Assembly: GCA_002348585.1 (NCBI GenBank)
Contig: DEBO01000156.1
Location: forward strand, 4,616-11,418
Direction: 5' to 3'
DNA length: 6,803 nucleotides
Source of the DNA: Alphaproteobacteria bacterium UBA2954
Lineage (GTDB): Bacteria; Pseudomonadota; Alphaproteobacteria; Puniceispirillales; Puniceispirillaceae
The notes below the pieces were generated by a model. It was not told where the DNA came from. It searched no databases and worked only from the letters and a program-made list of their open reading frames with translations. Positions 1 to 6,542 of the stretch are shown piece by piece (within the stretch, counting starts at the first letter, position 1; each line of letters opens with the position of its first letter). The position numbers and the translations under genes are program-made.

Positions 1-392
1 AACAGAAGCTGAACATCCTTCGCACGTGCTGGTTTGCCATTGATCTGGAACTCCGTGCCTTTGCCGCGCTCAACCCGTCGTGTAATTTCCAGCTCATCGA
101 AATTATTGTACTCCGCCGAGGCTTTCTTGTCCTGATTATCAAGTTGCAGTGAAATTTCAGCAAAATTGCGTGCTGGCCTGTTATCTGTGCCGGCAAAAAT
201 TATATCATCCAGCTCACCTCCACGCATCTGGCGGGCAGAACTTTCCCCCATAATCCATTTTAACGCCTCAACAATATTCGACTTGCCACAACCGTTTGGG
301 CCAACAATACCTGTCAGCCCGTCTTCAATATCCATATCTGCTTTCTCAGCAAAGGATTTGAAGCCAGCTATCGTAAGGTTGCGGAAAATCAT
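1..392 (-). CDS. smc: Chromosome segregation/condensation ATPase SMC, N-terminal part (truncated by window edge)
   Basis: SMC is the ABC-type ATPase that, with ScpA and ScpB, forms the bacterial condensin loading onto and organising the nucleoid. Only the first 130 codons lie in the window; the gene continues past position 1. The translation starts MIFRNLTIAGFKSF and carries the Walker A loop GPNGCGKS at residues 31-38, followed by VEALKWIMGE. The conserved MRGGELDDIIFAGT segment (56-69) comes next, then an INGKPARAKDVQLL segment (117-130) typical of the SMC head. The ATG at 390-392 is preceded by an AGGG about ten bases upstream. The start lies 33 bp after the stop of the DsbA-like gene, on the same strand, so the two are probably cotranscribed. 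The coiled coils, hinge and C-terminal Walker B half lie outside the window. Family assignment is secure from sequence motifs. Confidence 0.97.
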   Translation of the reverse strand, partial: MIFRNLTIAGFKSFAEKADMDIEDGLTGIVGPNGCGKSNIVEALKWIMGESSARQMRGGELDDIIFAGTDNRPARNFAEISLQLDNQDKKASAEYNNFDELEITRRVERGKGTEFQINGKPARAKDVQLL

Positions 393-425
393 AAACGCTC
401 AGCCCTGTACCCTAAATAACCAATA

Positions 426-1097
426 CTAAATGCCAAATGCGTTTAGTTCAGTTAGAAACTCATCGAATGAAAGGGCCCCGCTGAAAATCTTGTCTTCATT
501 CACAACGAAACTTGGTGTCGAGCTTATCTCATATCTGTTCACAGCATCCTGTCGAAGTTGGACAATCGCTTCTAGATATAAACGGTCCCGCATCATCTTG
601 TCGAAAGTGTCAGACGATATGCCCGCAAATTTTGCAAATTTTTTCAGTTCAGTGACAGGCTCTGCGGCACCAATCCAGCTCTCCTGATTGTCCAGGAGAG
701 TATCAACCATCTTGAAATAGCTGTCTGTTGTCAGCGTTCGGCATAAGGCATGGGCTCGCAAAGCTAGCCCGTCAAGTGGAAAAGGATGCATCTCAAACCG
801 AATCAGACCTGTATCAATCAGGTCCTTTTTGACCTGCGGGAATGTGTCACGGTGAAACCGGCCACAATGGCCACATGTCATAGAAAAATACTCAGCCACA
901 CGTACCGCGGCATCTGGCTTGCCCAAAAAGCGTACTTCTTCCGCACGTTTTATCGACACTTCAAATCTTGCCAAGGCGAGTGATGGCATGAGGGGAAGCG
1001 ACAGACCAGCAACGGCGCCCTGAGCAAGAACGATACGCCTTGTCAAAATTGGTGTTGATTCGGATTCAGATAAAAGCGGGTTGATCTTGATTTTCAT
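426..1097 (-). CDS. DsbA-family thiol-disulfide oxidoreductase with Tat-like signal peptide
   Basis: A 223-residue thioredoxin-fold protein expected to oxidise or shuffle cysteines in envelope proteins. The redox motif CGHC is at residues 75-78 in the context EYFSMTCGHCGRFH. The segment SSTPSFVVN places the conserved cis-proline at P195. The helical insertion expected of DsbA lies between them. The N-terminus has a long polar region, then TRRIVLA (19-25), a hydrophobic stretch and a likely cleavage site after ALA (41-43). That pattern resembles a twin-arginine export signal, though Sec export is not excluded. The ATG at 1097 is the first in frame after an upstream stop; an AGGA lies a rather distant 13 bases before it. 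It sits between DUF721 and smc, an order I recall from other alphaproteobacteria. The active-site dipeptide is GH rather than the PH of E. coli DsbA. The exact partner (DsbB-like) and substrates cannot be read from the sequence. Confidence 0.93.
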   Translation of the reverse strand: MKIKINPLLSESESTPILTRRIVLAQGAVAGLSLPLMPSLALARFEVSIKRAEEVRFLGKPDAAVRVAEYFSMTCGHCGRFHRDTFPQVKKDLIDTGLIRFEMHPFPLDGLALRAHALCRTLTTDSYFKMVDTLLDNQESWIGAAEPVTELKKFAKFAGISSDTFDKMMRDRLYLEAIVQLRQDAVNRYEISSTPSFVVNEDKIFSGALSFDEFLTELNAFGI

Positions 1098-1123
1098 GGT
1101 TCAATTCACGTCCTGTGTTATTC

Positions 1124-1159
1124 AAAAGCGTTGTTCAGAACAGTCTTATAGACGCTTTT
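1124..1159. repeat. Spaced inverted repeat AAAAGCGT-N20-ACGCTTTT, candidate operator
   Basis: Two perfect 8-bp arms lie at 1124-1131 and 1152-1159. The 20-base interior contains a second palindrome TGTTC-A-GAACA (1132-1142) and the minus-strand TATAAG hexamer (1145-1150). An inverted repeat bracketing a -10-like element just upstream of the DsbA-like gene has the geometry of a repressor site. No known regulator motif is recognised, so its function is inference. Confidence 0.35.
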
Positions 1160-1188
1160 TCGCACAAATGAGGCAAAGGGCCCTTTTT

Positions 1189-1203
1189 GTTGTTATTAAC
1201 AAC
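1189..1203. repeat. 15-bp perfect palindrome GTTGTTA-T-TAACAAC
   Basis: Seven-base arms flank a single central T at 1196. The centre is too tight for an RNA hairpin, so a dimeric DNA-binding protein site is more likely than a terminator. It lies two bases after AAAGGGCCCTTT (1175-1186), within the gap upstream of the DsbA-like gene. The binding protein is unknown. Confidence 0.3.
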
Positions 1204-1293
1204 TCTTTCTCATCTGTACAGGGTTTTTTGATTCTTGTGAGATCTCGCTCTACACACGGGCGGTTCACAGGTTCAGCAACGAGTAAGTTTCTG

Positions 1294-1350
1294 TTAGACG
1301 CTAGTTTTAGCAGATTTCTGCATTGAATAGGCGCCGCGCAGATGTTTCAT
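1294..1350 (-). CDS. Possible 18-residue mini-ORF coupled to the DUF721 stop
   Basis: The ATG at 1348-1350 overlaps the DUF721 stop codon (1347-1349) as ATGA, the arrangement used for translational coupling. The frame runs to a TAA at 1294-1296 and encodes MKHLRGAYSMQKSAKTSV, a short basic peptide. No Shine-Dalgarno sequence precedes it, and no family is recognised. The overlap may be chance, because AAATGA is simply the end of the upstream gene. Listed as a candidate only. Confidence 0.12.
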   Translation of the reverse strand: MKHLRGAYSMQKSAKTSV

Positions 1351-1844
1351 TTTATATTGCGGCCTAACCTGATTAACGCTGCCCGCAATTCTGGGCTCTG
1401 TATCTGGCTGGTCACCTTTTCCAGTGTATGAAGCGGAACAGTGCCCTGTTCATGGCCTGTCTCATGAACTGATTTGTCATATTCCGTTATTAAAGCTCGC
1501 ACCATGTCCTGACGTAACCTTATCCTGCTAACAGCAGCAAAACCAAAGCTTCTGTTCATCTGGGTGATTAACGTCTGACTTATCATTTGCACTTTTGGGC
1601 CTCTGCCACTGACAACTGATAACACAACTGTCCCATCAATACGCTTATTTTTTGGAAATTGAAGGTCAACAGGAAGACAATATGAGGCGGCCTCACCAGC
1701 GATATCTGACCAATCACTGATTAGTTTTGCCAGAAACTGACTTCGCTTCTTTAAGCAGGGCCCAACTAGCCTTTCTGTCAGTTGTGCTAAGGGCCGCAAC
1801 CGCGATGAACGCTTTCGTTTATATGTAGGTGAGATGGGTGTCAT
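1347..1844 (-). CDS. DUF721 / DciA-type protein, probable replicative helicase loader
   Basis: A 165-residue protein with the DUF721 pattern. It has a basic N-terminus (YKRKRSSRLRPL, residues 8-19), then WSDIAGE around W45, a short strand with a proline (CLPVDLQFP), and a VVLSVVSGRGPKVQMISQTLITQMNRSFGFAAVSRIRL block matching the family's strand-helix-strand core. In other bacteria DUF721 proteins are DciA, which interacts with the DnaB helicase and helps load it; that role is transferred from the family, not seen here. The C-terminal tail, from about residue 120, is polar and of no recognised domain. The ATG at 1842-1844 has only a weak TAGG upstream. The gene is divergent from mutY and is followed on its strand by the DsbA-like gene and smc, a recurrent alphaproteobacterial arrangement. 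No signal peptide or membrane segment is present, consistent with a cytoplasmic protein. Confidence 0.85.
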   Translation of the reverse strand: MTPISPTYKRKRSSRLRPLAQLTERLVGPCLKKRSQFLAKLISDWSDIAGEAASYCLPVDLQFPKNKRIDGTVVLSVVSGRGPKVQMISQTLITQMNRSFGFAAVSRIRLRQDMVRALITEYDKSVHETGHEQGTVPLHTLEKVTSQIQSPELRAALIRLGRNIK

Positions 1845-1987
1845 ACGACAAACCTACCATGAACACAACTTTGCTGACAGCCCCTCGTTTTCACATAAAT
1901 GAAATTATGTATGGATGCAGCATCAGATGAGATAAATGCTGCACAGATCTGTTCAGACAGTGCCTTGTGCGGTATCTCTGGTCTGTA
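1845..1987. promoter_or_regulatory. Divergent intergenic region between DUF721 and mutY
   Basis: These 143 bp must carry the promoters for both divergent genes. For mutY, TTGCTG (1871-1876) and CATAAA (1894-1899) are separated by 17 bases and form a moderate sigma-70-like candidate. No good minus-strand promoter for DUF721 stands out. Downstream of the candidate mutY promoter lie an 11-bp palindrome GATGC-A-GCATC (1914-1924) and the inverted repeat described separately (1916-1943). A minor CATAA/TTATG repeat occurs at 1894-1909, overlapping the -10 candidate. Confidence 0.4.
1916..1943. repeat. 8-bp inverted repeat TGCAGCAT-N12-ATGCTGCA
   Basis: Perfect 8-base arms (1916-1923 and 1936-1943) flank a 12-base spacer. 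Placed between the candidate mutY promoter and the mutY start, it could form a leader hairpin in the mutY transcript or act as a regulator site for either gene. There is no following T-run, so an intrinsic terminator is unlikely. The left arm also belongs to the GATGCAGCATC palindrome. Confidence 0.4.
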
Positions 1988-3070
1988 ATGACTGTTCAGG
2001 AAAATCGATTTGATTTTACAGCCTTCGATGCTGATGCCGTGTTGGGCTGGTATGATCAGCATGCCCGCGAATTGCCGTGGCGCGCGCGCAGTCCTGAACT
2101 GGCCTCAGCTTATCACGTATTTCTGTCCGAGTTGATGTTACAACAGACTGTTGTGGCAACAGTGATCCCTTATTTTAATGAATTTATCCGCAGATGGCCG
2201 GATATTCACGCCCTTGCCGCTGCAGATGAAGATGATGTGCTGAGAGCTTGGGCTGGTCTTGGCTATTATGCAAGGGCACGAAACATGGTAAAAGCTGCGC
2301 GAGAGATCAGCACGGCCCGTGAGGGCCGGTTTCCGCAAACAGCAGATGAGTTGATAAAATTGCCTGGTGTTGGCCCCTACACAGCTGGTGCTATAGCTGC
2401 GATTGCGTTTGCTAAGCCAGCTGTTGTTCTGGACGGTAATATTGAGCGTGTTTTGATTCGCTTCGCGGGCATCGACCAGCCTAAAAAACTAGTCAAAAAC
2501 AGCCTTGCTGAGAGGTATCTGTCAGTTTTGCCTGAGACAAGGCGGTCAGATTTTCCACAGGCACTGATGGATGTAGGAGCAGGTGTCTGCACTCCAAAAC
2601 AAGCAAAATGTGATATCTGTCCGCTGGCAGCGGGCTGCGCAGCTCGCCGTCGGCCTAACCCCGAAGACTTGCCTGTAAAGCCAGAAAAGCCAGCAAAGCC
2701 GGTGCGGCAGGGCAAAATCTATGTAATCACGAATCCCTTTAATCAAATTCTGATGACACGGCGTGCACCAACTGGTCTTCTGGGGGGCATGATGGGCTTT
2801 CCCTCAAGCGGATGGGATAAGTCACATCACGATCAACACTTATTGGCGGCTCTGGCAGATGCGCGGAAAATCCGTCTACCTCAAGGATTCAGCCATATTT
2901 TTACTCATTTTAGGGCTGATATAGATGTTTTTCATATCCAGGTCAGCGCGTCCTGGCAGCCGCCTGAAAACTACAGCTGGGCAGAGGTCAATCCTGATGA
3001 TTGGCCAACATTGTTCAGAAAAGCTTGGCAACAGGTAGAAACATTTCTGAGATATGTCGGTGGAGCTTAA
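1988..3070 (+). CDS. mutY: A/G-specific adenine DNA glycosylase MutY
   Basis: MutY removes adenine mispaired with 8-oxoguanine, preventing G:C to T:A mutations. From the ATG at 1988 the protein has 360 residues, close to the 350 of E. coli MutY. The catalytic Glu is E48 in SELMLQQT. The helix-hairpin-helix LPGVGPYTAG spans 125-134, with Y131. The catalytic Asp is D149 in VLDGN. A [4Fe-4S] cluster is shown by Cys 201, 208, 211 and 217 in the exact C-X6-C-X2-C-X5-C spacing. The C-terminal NUDIX-like domain that reads 8-oxoG has GLLGGMMGFP (263-272) and HIFTHF (303-308). A GTG at 1967 would add seven residues; neither start has a clear Shine-Dalgarno sequence. I chose the ATG because the family core begins well after it. 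The gene is divergent from DUF721 and converges on purH with a 23-bp gap and no visible terminator. All key residues are present, so it should be active. Confidence 0.97.
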   Translation: MTVQENRFDFTAFDADAVLGWYDQHARELPWRARSPELASAYHVFLSELMLQQTVVATVIPYFNEFIRRWPDIHALAAADEDDVLRAWAGLGYYARARNMVKAAREISTAREGRFPQTADELIKLPGVGPYTAGAIAAIAFAKPAVVLDGNIERVLIRFAGIDQPKKLVKNSLAERYLSVLPETRRSDFPQALMDVGAGVCTPKQAKCDICPLAAGCAARRRPNPEDLPVKPEKPAKPVRQGKIYVITNPFNQILMTRRAPTGLLGGMMGFPSSGWDKSHHDQHLLAALADARKIRLPQGFSHIFTHFRADIDVFHIQVSASWQPPENYSWAEVNPDDWPTLFRKAWQQVETFLRYVGGA

Positions 3071-3093
3071 AGACGGTGTTTTAAGGATTCAAC

Positions 3094-4701
3094 TTAATGG
3101 TTAAAATGGCGCATACCGGTGAAGGCCATGGCAATACCAGACTTATCAGCAGCAGCAATCACTTCCTCATCACGTATTGACCCGCCAGGCTGGATAACAG
3201 CAACAGCCCCGGCTTCGATAGCGACCTCAAGGCCATCTGCAAAAGGAAAGAACGCATCAGATGCAACCACAGACCCCTTTGTGCGGGGATTGTCCCAGCC
3301 ATGATGTTTGGCCATCTGATTTGCCTTTTGTGCAGCAAGATAGCAGCTGTCAACCCGGCTCATCTGCCCGGCACCAATCCCTGCGGACACGCCGTCCTTT
3401 ACATAGACTATCGCGTTTGATTTTACATGCTTGGCAATTTTCCATGCCGTCAGCATATCTTTTAGCTGGCCATCAGTTGGCTTTATTTTAGTGACAATGG
3501 TCAAATCTGCATTTGTAAGCTGTCCATTATCCCGGCTCTGAACCAGATAGCCACCAAGGACGGATTTCACTTGCAGCCCTTCAGCAGCCGGGTCTGGCAT
3601 CTGTCCGGTTAGAAGAACCCGAAGATTGGTTTTTGTCGCTAAAATGGAAAGCGCATCGGCGTTAGCATCTGGCGCTATCACAACTTCAGTAAAAATTGAG
3701 GATATTGCTGTTGCAGAAGTCTGGTCCAGCGCGCGGTTACAGGCAACAATTCCACCAAATGCACTGACCGGATCAGCAGCCAGTGCCTGTTCCCATGCTG
3801 TTGTCAATGTATCGGTAACTGCCACACCGCAGGGGTTGGCATGCTTGATAATGGCAATAGCCGGCTCCGAGAATTCGCTGACCAGCCGAAGAGCTGCATC
3901 GGTGTCGTTAATGTTGTTATAAGACAGGGCTTTACCTTGAATTTGGCGGGCGTGAACCACAGATGGCTCAAACGCTAAGGACGCATACAGACCAGCTGTC
4001 TGATGCGGGTTTTCCCCATAGCGTAAATCAAGCGTTTTTTCGGCAGAAAGTTTCAGTCTGTACTCAGCCTCTTCTGGCTTTGTTTTTTGTGTTTGCTGTG
4101 TCAACCAGTCAGCAATCATCTGGTCATAGGAAGCTGTCTGCTGAAAGGCTTTTTGGGCCAGCCATTGTCTCGTTTCAGCATCGACTGTACCATCAGCTTC
4201 AAGAGCGATAGCAACCGCATGATAATCAGCGGGGTCAGTGACAACACTGACATAACGGTGGTTTTTTGCACCTGCACGGATCATAGCCGGGCCGCCGATA
4301 TCAATATTTTCAATACAGGTTGCGAAATCTGCACCTGCGGTAACAGTCTGGGCAAAGGGGTACAGATTAGCCACGATCATATCCACAGGTGCTATGTCAT
4401 GCTTTTTCAGTGCGTCAAGATGTTCTGACTTGTCCCGTTTGGCCAGAATACCACCATGGATATGAGGATGAAGCGTCTTTACGCGCCCATCCATAATTTC
4501 TGGGAAGCCAGTGACCTGTGATACGTCTTTCACATTTAATCCTGCCTGCCGCAGGGCGGCAGCTGTTCCGCCGGTTGATAACAACTGGATATCAAGGGTT
4601 GTCAGCCGCGTGGCGAAGTCAATAAGCCCTGTTTTGTCGGATACAGACAGCAATGCCGTTCTGACCTGTTGTGGTCCGGTATCAAATCCAATTGTTGACA
4701 T
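3094..4701 (-). CDS. purH: Bifunctional AICAR formyltransferase / IMP cyclohydrolase PurH
   Basis: PurH catalyses the last two steps of IMP synthesis in the cytoplasm: formyl transfer from 10-formyl-THF to AICAR, then ring closure. The protein has 535 residues against 529 in E. coli. The cyclohydrolase domain (about 1-200) shows [10 protein letters not shown] (17-26), STGGTAAAL (42-50), [12 protein letters not shown] (75-86) and a [13 protein letters not shown] block (135-147). The formyltransferase domain shows LRYGENPHQ (225-233), NNIND (261-265), the catalytic K285-H286 pair in [23 protein letters not shown], and the C-terminal signature ending FTGMRHFNH. The frame stays open for 87 codons upstream, but the start is fixed at 4701 by a good ribosome binding site and by the family N-terminus. 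It lies 86 bp after the heparinase-like gene on the same strand and probably shares its transcript, perhaps tuned by the hairpin at 4789-4807. No purine riboswitch or PurR-like site was recognised. Confidence 0.98.
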   Translation of the reverse strand: MSTIGFDTGPQQVRTALLSVSDKTGLIDFATRLTTLDIQLLSTGGTAAALRQAGLNVKDVSQVTGFPEIMDGRVKTLHPHIHGGILAKRDKSEHLDALKKHDIAPVDMIVANLYPFAQTVTAGADFATCIENIDIGGPAMIRAGAKNHRYVSVVTDPADYHAVAIALEADGTVDAETRQWLAQKAFQQTASYDQMIADWLTQQTQKTKPEEAEYRLKLSAEKTLDLRYGENPHQTAGLYASLAFEPSVVHARQIQGKALSYNNINDTDAALRLVSEFSEPAIAIIKHANPCGVAVTDTLTTAWEQALAADPVSAFGGIVACNRALDQTSATAISSIFTEVVIAPDANADALSILATKTNLRVLLTGQMPDPAAEGLQVKSVLGGYLVQSRDNGQLTNADLTIVTKIKPTDGQLKDMLTAWKIAKHVKSNAIVYVKDGVSAGIGAGQMSRVDSCYLAAQKANQMAKHHGWDNPRTKGSVVASDAFFPFADGLEVAIEAGAVAVIQPGGSIRDEEVIAAADKSGIAMAFTGMRHFNH

Positions 4702-4708
4702 GGCGGCG

Positions 4709-4716
4709 CTTCCTTT
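4709..4716 (-). promoter_or_regulatory. Ribosome binding site that decides the purH start
   Basis: The minus strand reads AAAGGAAG here, with nine bases between AGGA and the ATG at 4699-4701. This is the strongest Shine-Dalgarno match in the window and separates the true start from the in-frame upstream ATG at 4962, which lies inside the neighbouring gene. Confidence 0.8.
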
Positions 4717-4787
4717 GTTTTTAGCTTGTTGGAACTGCTGCGGACAGCTTCTTATGCCGAACAGGCAGATAAAAAACAAGTAATCTG

Positions 4788-6407
4788 TCAGCCAATTTTC
4801 TTGGCTGCAGGGCTGTGGCGGTTGAATGCCCAGCTGATATCTGCTGACCCGCTGACCTGAATATGTGCTGTCGATCTGCGGATGACAATTTGCTGACAGG
4901 ACAGACGGGTCGGACCATCCATGTAGACAGATTGATCTAAAGACACATCCCCGCCGCGGCATTTAAAAACCCATCCTGTCTTTTGGTTATGAATCTTCAA
5001 CAGGATCTGGTTCTGTTTAATTTTTGCTGCACTTACGCGGGGATGGAGATGAAAGCGAATAAGCGCTTCTGATGGAATTTCACCTGGCGCACCGATATAG
5101 CTCAGCGTGTCTCTTCCGCGCAGACTGCTTCCTGATTTTGCCAGAAATAGCTGGCGTTTATGAAGAATGCCGTGACTTTTGCCGTAGCCGTCATGCAGAC
5201 CCTCAATTAAGAACCCATCCTCAGCAGTGGTTACTTCCAGACTCAGGATAGCAGCAGGTAGATTGGCGTGTGGGCGGTGATTATCAAGCCCATCTAGTGT
5301 CAGACAGCTATGTGCAACTGTCTGACATAGCGCCCTGTTCAGGCGAGGTTCCGGGCTGGTCTGGCCTGAATTTACTATAAATTGATGGTTGGAGACCGAA
5401 AATTCAAAGGCGAACACACTGGCAGGAGGATGCAATTCAGAGACTGAGCGTTCAGTGCTTGAGGGTTTACTGACCCCTGCATCCATAATCACCAAACTGC
5501 GGGCTGCTGACAGCCGCACAAAACCCGTATTCTCAGCAACGGACGTGACCCGTCCCTTGACCGCGCATCGGGCAATAACCTGTTCTATATCCCGTGCTGG
5601 GATACTGCCTGCATAATGAAAATGGGCAAATTCGCCTGTGCCATGCCGCCACATTTTTGTAATTGCAGCCATCTTGAGGGTGGTCTCAGTCAGATCGGGT
5701 CTGTCTGCGACGCCTGTCTGGGCCATAGCTACCCGACATTCCAGCATCAGACGAAGCAACGCCAGATGCGTTTCCGGGCGCCGCGATTTATGTCCTCCAT
5801 CTGGGTTCAGTTGGCCTTTGACTTTTGGCACGATCAAGTCAAGAAGCGAATTGATATCCTTTGCCCCTTTCTGAGACTGCAGTGGCATATTTAAGGCCAC
5901 CTGGCTCATCACCAGACCAGACAGAGCAACAAGCTGATCGAACGGTAAGGTGAGCCGTTGCCAGTCGAGGCTCAGACAGCGGAACTGTACTGCCATCATT
6001 TGCCTCAAAACTGTCTGGAAATCTTCGTCTGCTGAGTGCCCAAACCAGCCATAGGTGAGCGCCAGATTTGTCAGCCGTATAGCGATAAGGTCTGGCCGCC
6101 ACTGCGCAAAGGACCAATTTTTGTAATCATCCAGCCAGCGCAAGATTAATGCACGGGCTGTCATTCTTGCGCGACTGCCACCATAGTCGCGCAGGTCACG
6201 TATCCAGTCAAACCGGGCAAAAGTTTCAGAACTGAGTGGATGAGGGAGATTGCCTTGAGCAATAAGGGCCCCGTTCTGAGGATTTCCTTTCCACGGATCT
6301 AGAAAGACAGGCAAAGGAGACGAAGCTTCAGCTTCATTCAGCTGCCAGCGGAACAACCAGGACTGACGATACAGAATTTCAAATTTTGACAGCTTCCACC
6401 TTTTCAT
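4788..6407 (-). CDS. Heparinase II/III-family protein (substrate unknown)
   Basis: A 539-residue protein with the two-part build of heparinase II/III-like polysaccharide lyases: a helical N-terminal region (about 50-290) and a beta-rich C-terminal region (about 290-530). Recognisable blocks are [15 protein letters not shown] (200-214), with the conserved DGGH, the AHFHYAGS segment (261-268), FIVNSGQ (343-349) and [11 protein letters not shown] (363-373). No signal peptide is apparent: the start [17 protein letters not shown] is basic and lacks a hydrophobic core. A cytoplasmic or non-classically located protein is therefore suggested. The lyase activity and substrate cannot be inferred; catalytic residues were not confirmed against a structure. 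The ATG at 6405-6407 is the first in frame after a TGA and has only a weak GAG-type ribosome binding site. The position between rsmB and purH recurs in alphaproteobacteria as far as I recall, so this is probably a conserved gene rather than an acquired one. Confidence 0.85.
   Translation of the reverse strand: MKRWKLSKFEILYRQSWLFRWQLNEAEASSPLPVFLDPWKGNPQNGALIAQGNLPHPLSSETFARFDWIRDLRDYGGSRARMTARALILRWLDDYKNWSFAQWRPDLIAIRLTNLALTYGWFGHSADEDFQTVLRQMMAVQFRCLSLDWQRLTLPFDQLVALSGLVMSQVALNMPLQSQKGAKDINSLLDLIVPKVKGQLNPDGGHKSRRPETHLALLRLMLECRVAMAQTGVADRPDLTETTLKMAAITKMWRHGTGEFAHFHYAGSIPARDIEQVIARCAVKGRVTSVAENTGFVRLSAARSLVIMDAGVSKPSSTERSVSELHPPASVFAFEFSVSNHQFIVNSGQTSPEPRLNRALCQTVAHSCLTLDGLDNHRPHANLPAAILSLEVTTAEDGFLIEGLHDGYGKSHGILHKRQLFLAKSGSSLRGRDTLSYIGAPGEIPSEALIRFHLHPRVSAAKIKQNQILLKIHNQKTGWVFKCRGGDVSLDQSVYMDGPTRLSCQQIVIRRSTAHIQVSGSADISWAFNRHSPAAKKIG
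4789..4807 (-). terminator. Hairpin overlapping the heparinase stop codon, possible weak terminator or attenuator
   Basis: Perfect 7-bp arms CAGCCAA (4789-4795) and TTGGCTG (4801-4807) enclose a five-base loop. Read on the minus strand, the stem is followed after about eleven bases by a run of six T (4771-4776). The delay before the T-run makes it a poor intrinsic terminator. It could reduce read-through into purH or protect the upstream mRNA end. It includes two bases of the stop codon of the heparinase-like gene. Confidence 0.35.
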
Positions 6408-6462
6408 TGTCTCATCTGGTCATGTTGGTGTTGTGAATGTGTTTTGTTTTGCCATAACCACA

Positions 6463-6492
6463 ATAACAATAATTTCATATTGCGACTGTCAA
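6463..6492 (-). promoter_or_regulatory. Sigma-70-like promoter for the heparinase-purH unit
   Basis: A perfect -35 hexamer TTGACA (minus strand, 6487-6492) is followed after 18 bases by TGTTAT (6463-6468), a 4/6 match to the -10 consensus. Transcription would begin some 50 bases before the heparinase ATG at 6407. It lies in the 135-bp gap after rsmB (6408-6542), so the heparinase and purH genes need not depend on rsmB transcription. A small CAATA/TATTG inverted repeat (6467-6482) lies across the spacer and the edge of the -10. Confidence 0.5.
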
Positions 6493-6542
6493 AGCACTTA
6501 AAATCACTCCGTCGCTTGCAGCCAGCGCAAACTTTTGCTGGA

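Larger units (their letters stand above)
1098..1346. promoter_or_regulatory. Palindrome-rich intergenic region upstream of the DsbA-like gene
   Basis: This is the 249-bp gap between DUF721 and the DsbA-like gene, both on the minus strand. No convincing conserved ORF is seen. It holds a spaced inverted repeat (1124-1159), a 12-bp palindrome AAAGGGCCCTTT (1175-1186), a 15-bp palindrome (1189-1203) and GAGATCTC (1239-1246). On the minus strand a good -10-like hexamer TATAAG lies at 1145-1150, but no -35 hexamer is well placed: TTGCCT at 1171-1176 is 20 bases away. A promoter for the DsbA-like gene and smc in this gap is therefore plausible but not proven. I see no clear intrinsic terminator after DUF721. 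Confidence 0.4.

Noticed and set aside
1175..1189. AAAGGGCCCTTTTTG as an intrinsic terminator
   Set aside because: The palindrome leaves no room for a loop beyond a four-base stem, and the T-run is on the plus strand while the flanking genes are on the minus strand.
1081..1326. Plus-strand 81-codon open frame across the palindrome-rich gap
   Set aside because: It starts inside the DsbA-like gene on the opposite strand, has no recognisable domain and no ribosome binding site.
1132..1960. Similar TGTTCAGAACAG (1132-1143) and TGTTCAGACAG (1950-1960) in both intergenic regions as a shared operator
   Set aside because: TGTTCAG also occurs inside coding sequence, for example near 1992 and 5337, and the second copy is not a good palindrome, so chance explains it.
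1841..2062. Minus-strand 73-codon frame across the mutY start
   Set aside because: It covers the divergent promoter region and the mutY N-terminus, has no family resemblance, and is best read as a shadow.
3079..3106. TTAAG/CTTAA repeat in the mutY-purH convergent gap as a two-way terminator
   Set aside because: The stem is five A/T-rich base pairs and overlaps the purH stop; it is too weak to call.
4702..4962. An 87-codon upstream extension of the purH frame
   Set aside because: It overlaps the end of the heparinase-like gene, has no family match, and the ribosome binding site at 4709-4716 plus the family N-terminus fix the purH start at 4701.
6522..6541. CCAGC/GCTGG repeat after rsmB as a terminator
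   Set aside because: The stem is interrupted and no T-run follows on the minus strand.
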